This document shows positions 45,477 through 54,019 of a stretch of DNA of 64,000 bases, in pieces (position 1 is the stretch's first letter; each line of letters starts with the position of its first letter). The stretch comes from Acidobacteriota bacterium (lineage in GTDB: Bacteria; Acidobacteriota; Terriglobia; Terriglobales; Acidobacteriaceae): NCBI GenBank assembly GCA_021846985.1, contig JAJZVX010000001.1, positions 1 to 64,000 on the forward strand, written 5' to 3'. Below the pieces are notes generated by a model. It did no database searches. It was not told the origin of the DNA and saw nothing but the letters and a program-made list of their open reading frames with translations. The position numbers were made by a program, and so were the translations under genes.

Positions 45477-46484
45477 CTAGAGCTCGCCCTTGCCCGGCCG
45501 CAGCATCAGCTCGCGGATTGCCTCCCGCGGATCCTTGCCCCGGTCGAGAATCTGCTCCATCTGTTCGGCGATCGGCATCTCGATTCCCCGCTCCCGTGCC
45601 AGGCCCAGCGCGGCCCGGGTGGTGAGCACGCCCTCGGCGACCTTGCCGCCCAGCCCTTCCAGAATCTCGGGCAGCTTGCGCCCGTGCCCCAGCGCTTCGC
45701 CCACCGTCCGGTTCCGGCTCAGCGAGCCGGTGCAGGTCAACACGAGGTCGCCCACGCCTGAGAGCCCGGCCAGGGTCTCGCGCCGTCCGCCGCAGGCCAC
45801 CGCCAGCCGCGTAATCTCCGCAATCCCCCGCGTCATGAGCGCTGCCGCCGAGTTGTAGCCCAGTCCCACGCCCGCCGCTACGCCCGCGGCAATGGCAATC
45901 ACGTTCTTCAGCGCGCCGCCCAGCTCCACGCCGATCACGTCCGTCGAGGTATACAGCCGCAGCGACTCGGAGGAAAAGTCCTGCTGCACCCGCGCCGCAT
46001 CCGCCACGCTGGAAAATGCCACCGTTACCGCGGTCGGCTGCCCCTGCGCCACCTCCAGGGCAAAGCTGGGCCCGCTCAGCGCGCCCACCGGCAGCGCCAG
46101 CCCTGCCTCTTTCAGCACTTGGGAGATGACCTGCGTCATGCGCAGATGGGTTCCGTTTTCCACGCCTTTGGTGGCGCTCAGCACCATCTGGCGGGCGTGC
46201 AGATGCGGCCGCAGCCGCTTGATCGTCTGGCGCAGGAATCCCGACGGAATCACGGAAACCGCAATCTCGGCCTCTTCCACGGCCGCCGCGTCCGCGGTGA
46301 CGGCGATCTCTGCCGGCAGCTTGAATCCGGGCAGAAACAGCAGGTTTTCGCCCGCCTCGCGAATCTTCCGCGCCTCGTCCTCGCTATAGGACCAGAGCGC
46401 AATCTGGTGCCCGCCATGCCTGTCGAGCGCCAGCGCCAGCGCCGTGCCCCATGCTCCGGCGCCCAGGACCGTGATCCGGCTCAT
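45477..46484 (-). CDS. gpsA: Glycerol-3-phosphate dehydrogenase [NAD(P)+]
   Basis: 335 residues from ATG 46484, which overlaps the plsY stop (ATGA). The NAD-binding start is ITVLGAGAWGTALALAL; LSGPSFALEVAQGQPTAV, the catalytic lysine in GGALKNVIAIAAGVA, and GLSGVGDLVLTCTGSLSRNR are diagnostic. It makes sn-glycerol-3-phosphate from DHAP for phospholipid synthesis, feeding the acyltransferase PlsY encoded just before it. Confidence 0.97.
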   Translation of the reverse strand: MSRITVLGAGAWGTALALALDRHGGHQIALWSYSEDEARKIREAGENLLFLPGFKLPAEIAVTADAAAVEEAEIAVSVIPSGFLRQTIKRLRPHLHARQMVLSATKGVENGTHLRMTQVISQVLKEAGLALPVGALSGPSFALEVAQGQPTAVTVAFSSVADAARVQQDFSSESLRLYTSTDVIGVELGGALKNVIAIAAGVAAGVGLGYNSAAALMTRGIAEITRLAVACGGRRETLAGLSGVGDLVLTCTGSLSRNRTVGEALGHGRKLPEILEGLGGKVAEGVLTTRAALGLARERGIEMPIAEQMEQILDRGKDPREAIRELMLRPGKGEL

Positions 46485-47113
46485 GCGGTCCTCTTTCCGC
46501 CGAACTTGGATTCGGTCCCCTTGAGCAGGCGCCCGATGTTCTGGTGATGCTTGGCGATCACCAGCAGCGCCACGGCAAACTGCACCGCGATGTAAAACCA
46601 CGGCCGCTCGCCCTTCACCAGCAGCCACGCAAAAACCGGAAAGCTGGCCGAGCCCAGAATCGACGCCAGCGAAACATATCGGCTGAGGGCCAGCACCACA
46701 AAGAAGACCGAGATGGCCGCCAGCGCCGCCCCCGGCGCCGCCACCAGGAAGACGCCAAAGCCCGTCGCCACGCCCTTGCCGCCCTTGAAGCGCAGCCAGA
46801 CCGGGAACATGTGTCCCAGCACCGCGCAGAGCGCCGCCAGCGCCTGCAGATTCCGCGCCGGAGTTGGCGGGGCCAGCAACGCCCACGCCAGCGCGCCCAG
46901 GTAAACCGCCAGGCAGCCTTTCAACATGTCCAGAAGGAAGGTCATGCCTCCCAGCCCCTTGCCGCCGGAGCGCAGCACATTGGTTGCGCCAATGTTGCCG
47001 CTGCCCACCGCGCGGATGTCCTCGTGCCGCACCAGACGGACCAGCACATACCCAGTGGGGAAGGAGCCAAGCAGATACGCCGCCACCACAACGATCGAAC
47101 TAGCCAGAAACAT
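46481..47113 (-). CDS. plsY: Acyl-phosphate:glycerol-3-phosphate acyltransferase
   Basis: 210 residues from ATG 47113. Five to six membrane segments and the three PlsY motifs: VGSGNIGATNVLRSGG, HMFPVWLRFKGGKGVATGFG and AKHHQNIGRLLKGTE. It acylates glycerol-3-phosphate in the inner membrane using acyl-phosphate. Coupled by ATGA to gpsA, which supplies its substrate. Confidence 0.96.
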   Translation of the reverse strand: MFLASSIVVVAAYLLGSFPTGYVLVRLVRHEDIRAVGSGNIGATNVLRSGGKGLGGMTFLLDMLKGCLAVYLGALAWALLAPPTPARNLQALAALCAVLGHMFPVWLRFKGGKGVATGFGVFLVAAPGAALAAISVFFVVLALSRYVSLASILGSASFPVFAWLLVKGERPWFYIAVQFAVALLVIAKHHQNIGRLLKGTESKFGGKRTA

Positions 47114-47198
47114 AACGTCAGAGTGTAACAGGTGGGGCGCCGGGCAGGGGATCTCCCCGCCCGGCCTGCCCATGCAAAAGGGAGGTGAAGAGCAAAAC

Positions 47199-47612
47199 TT
47201 ACAACGTGGCCAGCGTACGCCGCGCCGACCGCACCTCGGCCGCCAGCACCTGCAGGATCTTCATCGAGAGCTGGGGATTGCTCTCCATCAGATTCACGAA
47301 ATCGTTTCCTTCGATGTAACACAGCCGCGCGCCTTTGCCCGCCACCGCCGAAAGGGTGTAGGGCTCTCTGCTGATCAATCCTGGCAGGCCCAGAAGCGAT
47401 CCGGACGGCGCCTCCAGCGACATGACTTCCTTGCCCGCTTTCGAAAGCATGCCCAGTCGTACCGGTCCTTTGCACACAATGTACAGCCCCGAGGGCGCCT
47501 CTCCCTGACGGAAGAGAAGCTGTTCCTCGTCGTAGATTCTGCATGTGGCCTGTTCTTCCAGGGCCTGGATTAACTGTGGATCGGCGACAAATGCCATAGG
47601 TTCCAGCTTCAC
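47199..47612 (-). CDS. Stand-alone cyclic-nucleotide-binding-domain protein
   Basis: 137 residues, a single cNMP-binding beta-roll (RQGEAPSGLYIVCKGPVRLGM, then GSLLGLPGLISREPYTLSAV) and a C-terminal helix. The DNA-binding helix-turn-helix of Crp/Fnr proteins is absent. The usual phosphate-cassette Arg of true cAMP binders is not evident, so the ligand is unknown. A Crp/Fnr-type palindrome lies about 107 bases upstream of the ATG. A full Crp/Fnr regulator is encoded 0.4 kb upstream on the same strand. Confidence 0.85.
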   Translation of the reverse strand: MKLEPMAFVADPQLIQALEEQATCRIYDEEQLLFRQGEAPSGLYIVCKGPVRLGMLSKAGKEVMSLEAPSGSLLGLPGLISREPYTLSAVAGKGARLCYIEGNDFVNLMESNPQLSMKILQVLAAEVRSARRTLATL

Positions 47613-48003
47613 TGATTGCCTCCATAGATAAAAAACCGTGGGGAATAAAAAAGCCGAAAAAAGGGCAGCAAACGACCCACTCTAAGATTTCATCCTCGAT
47701 GACGATTTGAAGGTGATCGGTATCACATATCGCTGGTCAAAGCCAGGCAGGCCATGCTCTCTTGCGCGCGCAAGGGACCATGGATTTCACGTTTCCGTTG
47801 CCTTTTCTGCTGTCTTCGGCCGCAAACGGGCAGCCAGCGCCCCTGATGTGCTCTTTGTTGCTCTTTTTCTTCGCTTCTCCGGCTTACTGTCTCCCTCTCT
47901 CCCGAGCCTGCAATTTCCTGAGCCGGGCATCCGGCAGAGAGAACGCGTCTGCGGCGGATGAAGATTTTGAATCTGTAAAGGAGAGGAGAGAGCGGGGAGT
48001 TGC
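47613..48003. other. Non-coding interval holding a Crp/Fnr-type site
   Basis: No supported gene. It contains the palindrome at 47712-47727, and otherwise only pyrimidine-rich sequence up to the stop of the Crp/Fnr gene. Confidence 0.5.
47712..47727. promoter_or_regulatory. Crp/Fnr-type operator upstream of the cNMP-domain gene
   Basis: GGTGA-TCGGTA-TCACA: the inner GTGAT...ATCAC is a perfect inverted repeat, nine of ten positions of the TGTGA-N6-TCACA pattern. Located about 107 bases before ATG 47612. Confidence 0.65.
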
Positions 48004-48717
48004 TCAGGCCGTGAGCCGTTCCAGTTGTTCGGGCTTCACGATCGTCAGGCTCGATCCCTTGATGGTGATCCACTGGTCGCGCCGGAACTGGTTGAGCAGG
48101 CGCGTGACCGTTTCCCGCGAGGTGCCGGCCATGTTGGCGATCTCTTCGTGGGTGAGGGCCATGGTAAACCGTATCTCCGGCCTGCCGTTGGATGCGTTCC
48201 GGCCCCAGTCCAGGAGCAGCCGCGCCAGCCGTCCGGCCGCCGAGCCGGAGAGCGCCAGCCGTTTGGCGTCGTGAAACACGGTCAGATACTCGCCGGAGAG
48301 GGCCTGCGCGGCGTGCATGCTGGCAATGCCATGCCGGCCCAGGAATTCGACGAACTCCTGCTTCCGCACCGTCTTCACCTGGCAAGGCTCAATGGCCTCC
48401 GCGGTCACTTCGTGGGGGACGTTCGCCAGCACGGCGCTCAAGCCCATCACGTCGCCCGGTCCGGCGATCTTCAGGATCATGGTTTTTCCGTCGCGGGAGG
48501 TGGAGGAGATCTTTACCTGTCCATAGCAGATGACAAAGACGTTGCGCGCCGGATCACCCTCCGAAAACAGCTTGGCTCCCCGGGCATGGCTCATCATGAT
48601 GCCGATGCTGTCGTAGTCTTTCAGCGCTTCCGGCGTGAGATTGCAAAACATCCGCAAATGGCGATGCTCACAATTGATGCAATCTTCCGGGGGGTGATGG
48701 GAATGGACTGATGCCAT
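48004..48717 (-). CDS. Crp/Fnr-family transcriptional regulator with an N-terminal cysteine cluster
   Basis: 237 residues from ATG 48717; TTG 48735 is possible. Residues 13-25 read CINCEHRHLRMFC, three cysteines spaced x2 and x8; FNR has x2 and x5, so an iron-sulfur cluster is possible but unproven. The cNMP-type roll follows (KLFSEGDPARNVFVICYGQV). The C-terminal helix-turn-helix is MALTHEEIANMAGTSRETVT, with SRETVTR as in FNR/CRP recognition helices, compatible with TGTGA/TTGAT-like sites. It is the only DNA-binding member of the local cNMP trio and the likely reader of the nearby palindromes. Confidence 0.92.
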   Translation of the reverse strand: MASVHSHHPPEDCINCEHRHLRMFCNLTPEALKDYDSIGIMMSHARGAKLFSEGDPARNVFVICYGQVKISSTSRDGKTMILKIAGPGDVMGLSAVLANVPHEVTAEAIEPCQVKTVRKQEFVEFLGRHGIASMHAAQALSGEYLTVFHDAKRLALSGSAAGRLARLLLDWGRNASNGRPEIRFTMALTHEEIANMAGTSRETVTRLLNQFRRDQWITIKGSSLTIVKPEQLERLTA

Positions 48718-48846
48718 ACGTTTACCGCTGGTCAACTGAAGTATATCGCACTTTGCCAGGGTAGAAGGCAGGGATTTTCCCTTGGCTTCCCCGTGCGGGC
48801 GAAAACCGCAGGGCGCCGGCGCTCCGGTTTGGGAAAAGGGCTTTCG

Positions 48847-49344
48847 CTAAGCTCCGGCAGCCTGCGAGGCCCTCCGCCGGACGTGCAATGCGCGTGTCAG
48901 GCGGCACATGTAGTAGGCCCTCGAAACCTCCCGCGCCAGTTCCTCCAACAACTGCATGCGGAGCCGCGGATATTGCTGAAAGGCCACGCTGAGGGCTTCG
49001 GCCGGCAGCAGCAGCACGCTGCCCGTCGTCTGCGATGTGAGTGTGTAGGTATGGCGGCCGTCCCCCAGAACGGCGGCCAGCTCCACCAGATCGCCAACCC
49101 GCGCGGAACCCAGCGTGAGCGGCGTGTTCATGCGCTCGGTCTGCCGCACAAAGCGGCCGGACAGAAGCACATACAGTCCGCGGCTCTTCTCCGACTGGCG
49201 AAACACCACTTCGCCGGGCGTGAAGGTCAGCCCCACAGTCGCGCCGTTCAGCAGGCTCCCGGTCGATGGCGGGCACTCCAGGAGCTGCGCCAGCGGATGG
49301 GGAGCAAGCGCCTCCATGCGTCCTACCCGCGCCTGGGCCTGCAT
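48847..49344 (-). CDS. Cyclic-nucleotide-binding-domain protein without DNA-binding domain
   Basis: 165 residues from ATG 49344, chosen for GGGAG eight bases upstream; the longer frame to 49470 or beyond adds an Arg/Thr-rich, low-complexity lead. The cNMP roll is clear: PGEVVFRQSEKSRGLYVLLSGRF in outline, then LTLGSARVGDLVELAAVLGD and GSVLLLPAEALSVAF. The C-terminal helix ends without a helix-turn-helix. It sits upstream of the Crp/Fnr gene on the same strand and may act as a ligand sink or partner. Confidence 0.8.
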   Translation of the reverse strand: MQAQARVGRMEALAPHPLAQLLECPPSTGSLLNGATVGLTFTPGEVVFRQSEKSRGLYVLLSGRFVRQTERMNTPLTLGSARVGDLVELAAVLGDGRHTYTLTSQTTGSVLLLPAEALSVAFQQYPRLRMQLLEELAREVSRAYYMCRLTRALHVRRRASQAAGA

Positions 49345-49599
49345 GCTCTCGTCTCCCTGTGCTTCCGCCCGGTGCCCTGTGCTGCGGCGAACCGGGCCGG
49401 TCAACCGCCTTCCGGTCATGGTCCGGCGAACCCCCTTGCTGGTTGCGATGTGCGGCGTGGCAAATTTCATCGTGGCAATCCGTTTCAAATACAAATGATT
49501 CCGGAAAAATGAATCATTCCATCTCTTTCAGGTCCGATCTCATTTTCCGGGTCAGTTCAGCGCCAATCTGTAACGTTCGACTCCTGCGCGTGGCGATCG

Positions 49600-50499
49600 C
49601 TAGACGACTTCCTCGAGCTCATGGCCTTCCCGCTCCAGAACGGCGGGATCCGGCTCGGGTGGTACGCACAATACAGGCACCCGGGAGCGGGTGAGCAACG
49701 CAAATGCTGTACCGTGAGGTCCCGGTGTCTGGCTGGCGCGTTTGACGCCGGCTACCAGGATGCAGGGATGGTTCTCTTCGATTGCGGCGGCAATGGCGTC
49801 GGCGGGATGGCCGTCTTTCACGAGGCACCGCACAGGGAACGCCCCCTCCGCCATGATGCCGAACGCTTGCAGCGTACCCGCGCACGGGTCGGCAGCCGCG
49901 GCGGTCTGCGCCGGTCCGCGCGCGTGCAGCACCAGCAGGGTGCGTTGAAAGGTCTTCGCCAGCGAACAGGCCGTGTCTACGGCGGCTTTCATGGCCTCGT
50001 TGCGCTCGATGGCCAGCAGCACCGGCCCGCCGGGGACCGGCCGGTACGGACCGGCATTCCAGTCCGCGGCCACTGCCAGCACCGCGCAGGGCGCCATGCG
50101 CACCAGTTGCTCGGCCACCGCGCCCACGGCCACCGCGCCGGCTCCGCGGTTGCCTTTGGTTCCCACCACAATCAGCCCCGCCTCGTATTGCCGGGCCACA
50201 TCCACCAGCATCTGCGCCACGGCCCCCTGCCGGACCTCCGAGTGGCCGTGAATCCCTTCCCGGATCAGGTCGCCGGCCATCTTGTCCAGCACGGCACGGG
50301 CTTCCTCGGTCAGTCCCTGCAGCACTCCGTCCGGAAGTCCATCCACCGCGGCATACTCCACCGGGTCAAGACCATGCGCCAGGACAATGCGTGCCCCATA
50401 GGCTCCAGCCAGCTTGCGGGCATACTCCAGAGCCGCCTCGGAGCGGCCCTTCAGGTCCGTGGCCACGACAATAGTCTTCAACCCGGCCGCAATGCCCAT
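49600..50499 (-). CDS. Tandem universal stress protein (two UspA domains)
   Basis: 299 residues from ATG 50499 (AGGGAGG upstream). The first Usp domain (residues 6-147) has IVVATDLKGRSEAALEYARK and the ATP-type loop VVGTKGNRGAGAVAVGAVAE, close to G2xG9GS. The second (from about 158) is VLLAIERNEAMKAAVDTACS and lacks a clear ATP motif. Likely a dormancy or stress protein. A perfect Crp/Fnr-type site lies 111 bases upstream. Confidence 0.9.
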   Translation of the reverse strand: MGIAAGLKTIVVATDLKGRSEAALEYARKLAGAYGARIVLAHGLDPVEYAAVDGLPDGVLQGLTEEARAVLDKMAGDLIREGIHGHSEVRQGAVAQMLVDVARQYEAGLIVVGTKGNRGAGAVAVGAVAEQLVRMAPCAVLAVAADWNAGPYRPVPGGPVLLAIERNEAMKAAVDTACSLAKTFQRTLLVLHARGPAQTAAAADPCAGTLQAFGIMAEGAFPVRCLVKDGHPADAIAAAIEENHPCILVAGVKRASQTPGPHGTAFALLTRSRVPVLCVPPEPDPAVLEREGHELEEVV

Positions 50500-50601
50500 G
50501 ATTCCTCCCTGACGTCCGCCGGCGCCTTGAATTCCACTTCTATTGGATTTTGAGTCTGCGCTTGGCTGAAATTGCCCGGCAGTGACACGATTCACCCCGT
50601 C

Positions 50602-50619
50602 TTGTGATTGATGTCACAA
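50602..50619. promoter_or_regulatory. Crp/Fnr-type operator upstream of the universal stress gene
   Basis: TTGTGA-TTGATG-TCACAA, a perfect inverted repeat with six-base half-sites, matches TGTGA-N6-TCACA at all ten defined positions. Centre 111 bases from ATG 50499. Confidence 0.78.
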
Positions 50620-50837
50620 CCGGCAGAGAAAAATCGGCTTGCACGCAGAGACATCTGCCCGCCATCCAGTTAGAATCTCTTCCGCCCTGTAAGAGCGGCC
50701 GCGGCGCGCAAACAAGCATAGCAGGGAGCGGAGTTGCCTGCCGGGCGCGAAGGGTCTGTTGATATGGCGGCTCTTACCACGCCGGAGTTGCGTTCTTTCC
50801 AATCCAGAATTTATTTCTGGCGTTCGGGGGAGTTTCG

Positions 50838-51355
50838 ATGAGGCGGCTGGTTTTCTTTGTTGAGCGGGGTTCGCTCTGCTCCTTCTTGCCGCCCCTGGTT
50901 ACGGCCAAGGGTCTCGCCATGTGGATCCATTTCTGGGCGCGGACGCCGGCGGCAACGTCTTTCCCGGCCCGTCCCTGCTTTTCGGCAGCATCAAGCCCGG
51001 CCCGGTAGACATGGAGCATGCCGGCGGCGATTTTGAGATTGCCCTGCTGGCCAGGGAAGTGAACAGGCAGCCGATCACCGCAAGCATCTTGTGCGTCCGA
51101 ATCACGGCAAGCGACTTTGGGATCGCCACTTCAGCAAAGGCGGCTTTCAGGGGATTCATCCGGCGTGCCACCGCGATGGAAGCGGGTTGGAGCGTTGGGA
51201 GCTACGGACGAGCGGCGGTGGGGCGGCAACCGCTTTTATGAAGGCAACTTGTTGGACTGACGCGTGTTTTGTGCCGCAGCATGCGGACGGCCCGATCAAA
51301 AAGATGGGCGGAGCGCGAGCACATGTGCGGCGTCTTGATTACGTCTATACATGGC
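50838..51355 (+). pseudogene. Decayed GH92-type alpha-mannosidase gene
   Basis: ATG 50838 has GGGGGAG upstream and opens MRRLVFFVERG; after a frame change the signal peptide continues FALLLLAAPGYGQG and the GH92 start HVDPFLGADAGGNVFPGPSL, then LLFGSIKPGP. Further on, GGNRFYEGNLLD and FVPQHADGPIKKMGG with VRRLDYVYT match the mid-domain of GH92 enzymes in other frames. Most of the enzyme is deleted between these parts. It is thus a broken periplasmic mannosidase, directly upstream of the intact GH3 gene. Confidence 0.72.
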
Positions 51356-51383
51356 CGGGACCGATGCGCTACCCTTGCCGGTC

Positions 51384-53948
51384 ATGAAAAACACATGGAA
51401 GCCCGGAAGCGCCTACCGTGTTTTGGTCCACGCCGGCCTGCTCTCTGCTCTTCTGTTTTCTGCCTGCGCCACCGCGGCGCAAGCCCCCTTGCCCGACTCG
51501 CCTGCCATCGAAGCCCGTGCCCGCGCGCTGGTTTCCAAGCTCACGCTGGAACAGAAGATCGTGTTCCTGGGTGGAACCGGCGACGGCAACTACGTCCGCG
51601 CTCTGCCCGAAATCGGTCTGCCCAGGCTGAAGATGTCCGACGGTCCCGTGGGTGTGCGCGCGTGGGGACCCGATACCGCGTATGTCTCCGGAGTTTCGCT
51701 GGCGGCAACGTGGGATCCGGCGCTGGCGCGGCGCGAAGGCGAGGCGCTGGGCCGGGATGCGCGCTCGCGCGCGGTGCACTTCGTCTTTGGGCCGGGCATC
51801 GACATTGCGCGGTCGCCGCTGGCGGGCAGGAACTTCGAGTACTTCTCCGAGGATCCCTTCCTCAACTCCGCGCTCGTGGTTCCCTATGTGGAAGGCGTGC
51901 AGTCGCAGGGCGTGATTGCGTGCGCGAAGCACTATGCACTGAACGACCAGGAGTACAACCGGCACAACGTGAGCGTGGACGTGGATGAGCGCACCATGCG
52001 CGAGATCTACCTGCCGTCGTTTGAAGCCGCCGTGACCCGAGGCCATGTGGACGCGGTGATGAACTCCTACAACCTGGTGAACGGCATGCACGCCACGGAA
52101 AACGCCTTTCTGAATCTGAAGGTGCTGAAAGGCGAGTGGGGCTTCAAGGGCATCCTGTTTTCCGACTGGGGCGCGACCTACAGCGCCGTGGACGCGGCCA
52201 ACAACGGGCTGGACCTGGAGATGCCCGATGCGCGCTTTATGAACGTCAGGAACCTGCGGGCGGCGGTGCAAAGCGGGCAGGTGAAGGAATCCGTCATCGA
52301 TGACAAGGTGCTGCGCGTGGTGCGCGCCGCGCTGCGCTACGGCTTTATGGACCGTCCGCAGTTCGATGCGGCCGACTCCACGTATTCGGTGGCGGATCGC
52401 GGCATCGCCCTGCAGGGCGCGCTGGAGAGCCTGACACTACTGAAGAACGAGGGCCACCTGCTGCCGCTGGACGCGGCGAAGATGAAGACCATCGCGGTGA
52501 TCGGGCCCAATGCGTATCCGGCGGTGACCGGCGGCGGCGGATCGTCTTACACCACGCCCTTCGAGCCCGTGAGCACGCTGACGGCAATTGCCAATTTTCT
52601 GGGGCCGAAGGTGAAGGTGCTTTACAGCCCCGGCCTGCCCACCATCTCCGAGGTCTTCGAGCACACGCCGTGGGGCGGCGCGGTGAAGCAGGAGACCTTC
52701 GCCTCGGCGGACTTCAGCGGCCAGGCGGCGGTGAGCACGCGCCGCAACATTGGCGACTGGAAGCCGTCGATGTTTGGCCCGGAGGACAAAGCCGAACGCA
52801 CCATCCGTTACACGGCGGTGTTCAAGCCGGCCACAAGCGGCAAGTATCTGCTGCTGGCTGCCGCGGCCAGCGAGGATGCCTATCGCATTCGGGTGGATGG
52901 CAGGCAGGCGATCGCGCAGCCGCAGGCGGAAGGGCAGGTGCCCCACTGGGTGGCGCTCGAACTTGCCGCCGGCAAAAGTGTCACCGTCACAGCCGACTAC
53001 ATGCCGCACATTCCGGGCCTTCACCTGGGCGTGGGCATGGTGGCGGCCAGCGACCTGGTTACGGAAGAGGCGAAACAGTATGCCGCGCTGGCGGATGCGG
53101 TCGTGGTTGCCGCCGGTTTCACGCCGGTCACCGAGGGCGAGGGCTTCGACCGGACCTTCGAGCTGCCCTTCGGACAGGACGAGCTGATTGAAGCCATGGC
53201 CGCAGCCAACCCGCACACCATTGTCACGCTCACCGGCGGAGGCGGCATGGGCACAACGCCCTGGCTGGGCCAGGTTCCGGCTCTGTTGCACACCTACTAT
53301 CCGGGGCAGGAAGGCGGCACGGCGGTGGCCGAGGTGCTCTTCGGCGCGCACAATCCCGAGGGCAAGCTGCCGGTGACCTTCGACCGGAGCTGGAAGGAGA
53401 GCGCCTCGGCAAAGTACTACTACCCGGTGAAGGGCGCCGATACCGAATTGCACGTGCGAGAGACCGGCGGCCGCCTGTCGAACTACACGATCGAGCATGT
53501 GCGCTACGGCGACAAGCTGCTGGTGGGCTACCGCTATTGGACGACGATGGGCAAGCATCCGCTGTTTCCGTTTGGCTACGGGCTGAGCTATACCACCTTT
53601 GCTTTTTCCAGGCTGCAGGCGCCGCCGGCGGCAACCGCGGGCCTGACGGTGGCGGTGAGCTTCGACGTGACCAACACGGGGAGCGTGGCGGGCGCGGAGG
53701 TGGCGCAGCTCTACGTCTCCGATCCGTCGGCCCGGGTGGACCGGCCGGAGCGCGAGCTGAAGGGCTTTGAAAAGGTGTGGCTGGCGCCGGGAGAGACAAA
53801 GCGCGTGACGCTGAATCTGGACGCGCGCGCCTTCAGCTACTGGGACGAGACCGCGCACAAGTGGACGATCGACCCCGGGAAGTTTGTGATGCGTGTGGGC
53901 GACTCCAGCGAGAACACGCCGCTGCAGGCGGATTTGACGCTGGAATAA
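51384..53948 (+). CDS. Secreted beta-glucosidase-like GH3 enzyme with PA14 insert and Fn3-like domain
   Basis: 854 residues from ATG 51384. A lipoprotein- or Sec-type signal peptide (LLFSACATAAQA) is present. The GH3 barrel contains KHYALNDQEYNRHNVSVDVD and the nucleophile in GILFSDWGATYSAVDAANNG. In the second domain, residues about 475-550 resemble a PA14 insert (YTAVFKPATSGKYLLLAAAA). The C-terminus is Fn3-like (VSFDVTNTGSVAGAEVAQLY). It cleaves beta-glucosides or beta-xylosides in the periplasm. The GH92 remnant lies just upstream. Confidence 0.94.
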   Translation: MKNTWKPGSAYRVLVHAGLLSALLFSACATAAQAPLPDSPAIEARARALVSKLTLEQKIVFLGGTGDGNYVRALPEIGLPRLKMSDGPVGVRAWGPDTAYVSGVSLAATWDPALARREGEALGRDARSRAVHFVFGPGIDIARSPLAGRNFEYFSEDPFLNSALVVPYVEGVQSQGVIACAKHYALNDQEYNRHNVSVDVDERTMREIYLPSFEAAVTRGHVDAVMNSYNLVNGMHATENAFLNLKVLKGEWGFKGILFSDWGATYSAVDAANNGLDLEMPDARFMNVRNLRAAVQSGQVKESVIDDKVLRVVRAALRYGFMDRPQFDAADSTYSVADRGIALQGALESLTLLKNEGHLLPLDAAKMKTIAVIGPNAYPAVTGGGGSSYTTPFEPVSTLTAIANFLGPKVKVLYSPGLPTISEVFEHTPWGGAVKQETFASADFSGQAAVSTRRNIGDWKPSMFGPEDKAERTIRYTAVFKPATSGKYLLLAAAASEDAYRIRVDGRQAIAQPQAEGQVPHWVALELAAGKSVTVTADYMPHIPGLHLGVGMVAASDLVTEEAKQYAALADAVVVAAGFTPVTEGEGFDRTFELPFGQDELIEAMAAANPHTIVTLTGGGGMGTTPWLGQVPALLHTYYPGQEGGTAVAEVLFGAHNPEGKLPVTFDRSWKESASAKYYYPVKGADTELHVRETGGRLSNYTIEHVRYGDKLLVGYRYWTTMGKHPLFPFGYGLSYTTFAFSRLQAPPAATAGLTVAVSFDVTNTGSVAGAEVAQLYVSDPSARVDRPERELKGFEKVWLAPGETKRVTLNLDARAFSYWDETAHKWTIDPGKFVMRVGDSSENTPLQADLTLE

Positions 53949-54019
53949 CGGCGATTCCAGGCGCCGCCAGCGGCCCGCCGAAGTGCATCGGCGGACCGCT
54001 GTTGTCTAGTTTGGTTAGA

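Noticed and set aside
49496-49530. AATGATT...AATCATT inverted repeat as a fourth Crp/Fnr site
   Set aside because: The arms are separated by too many bases and do not match TGTGA-N6-TCACA.
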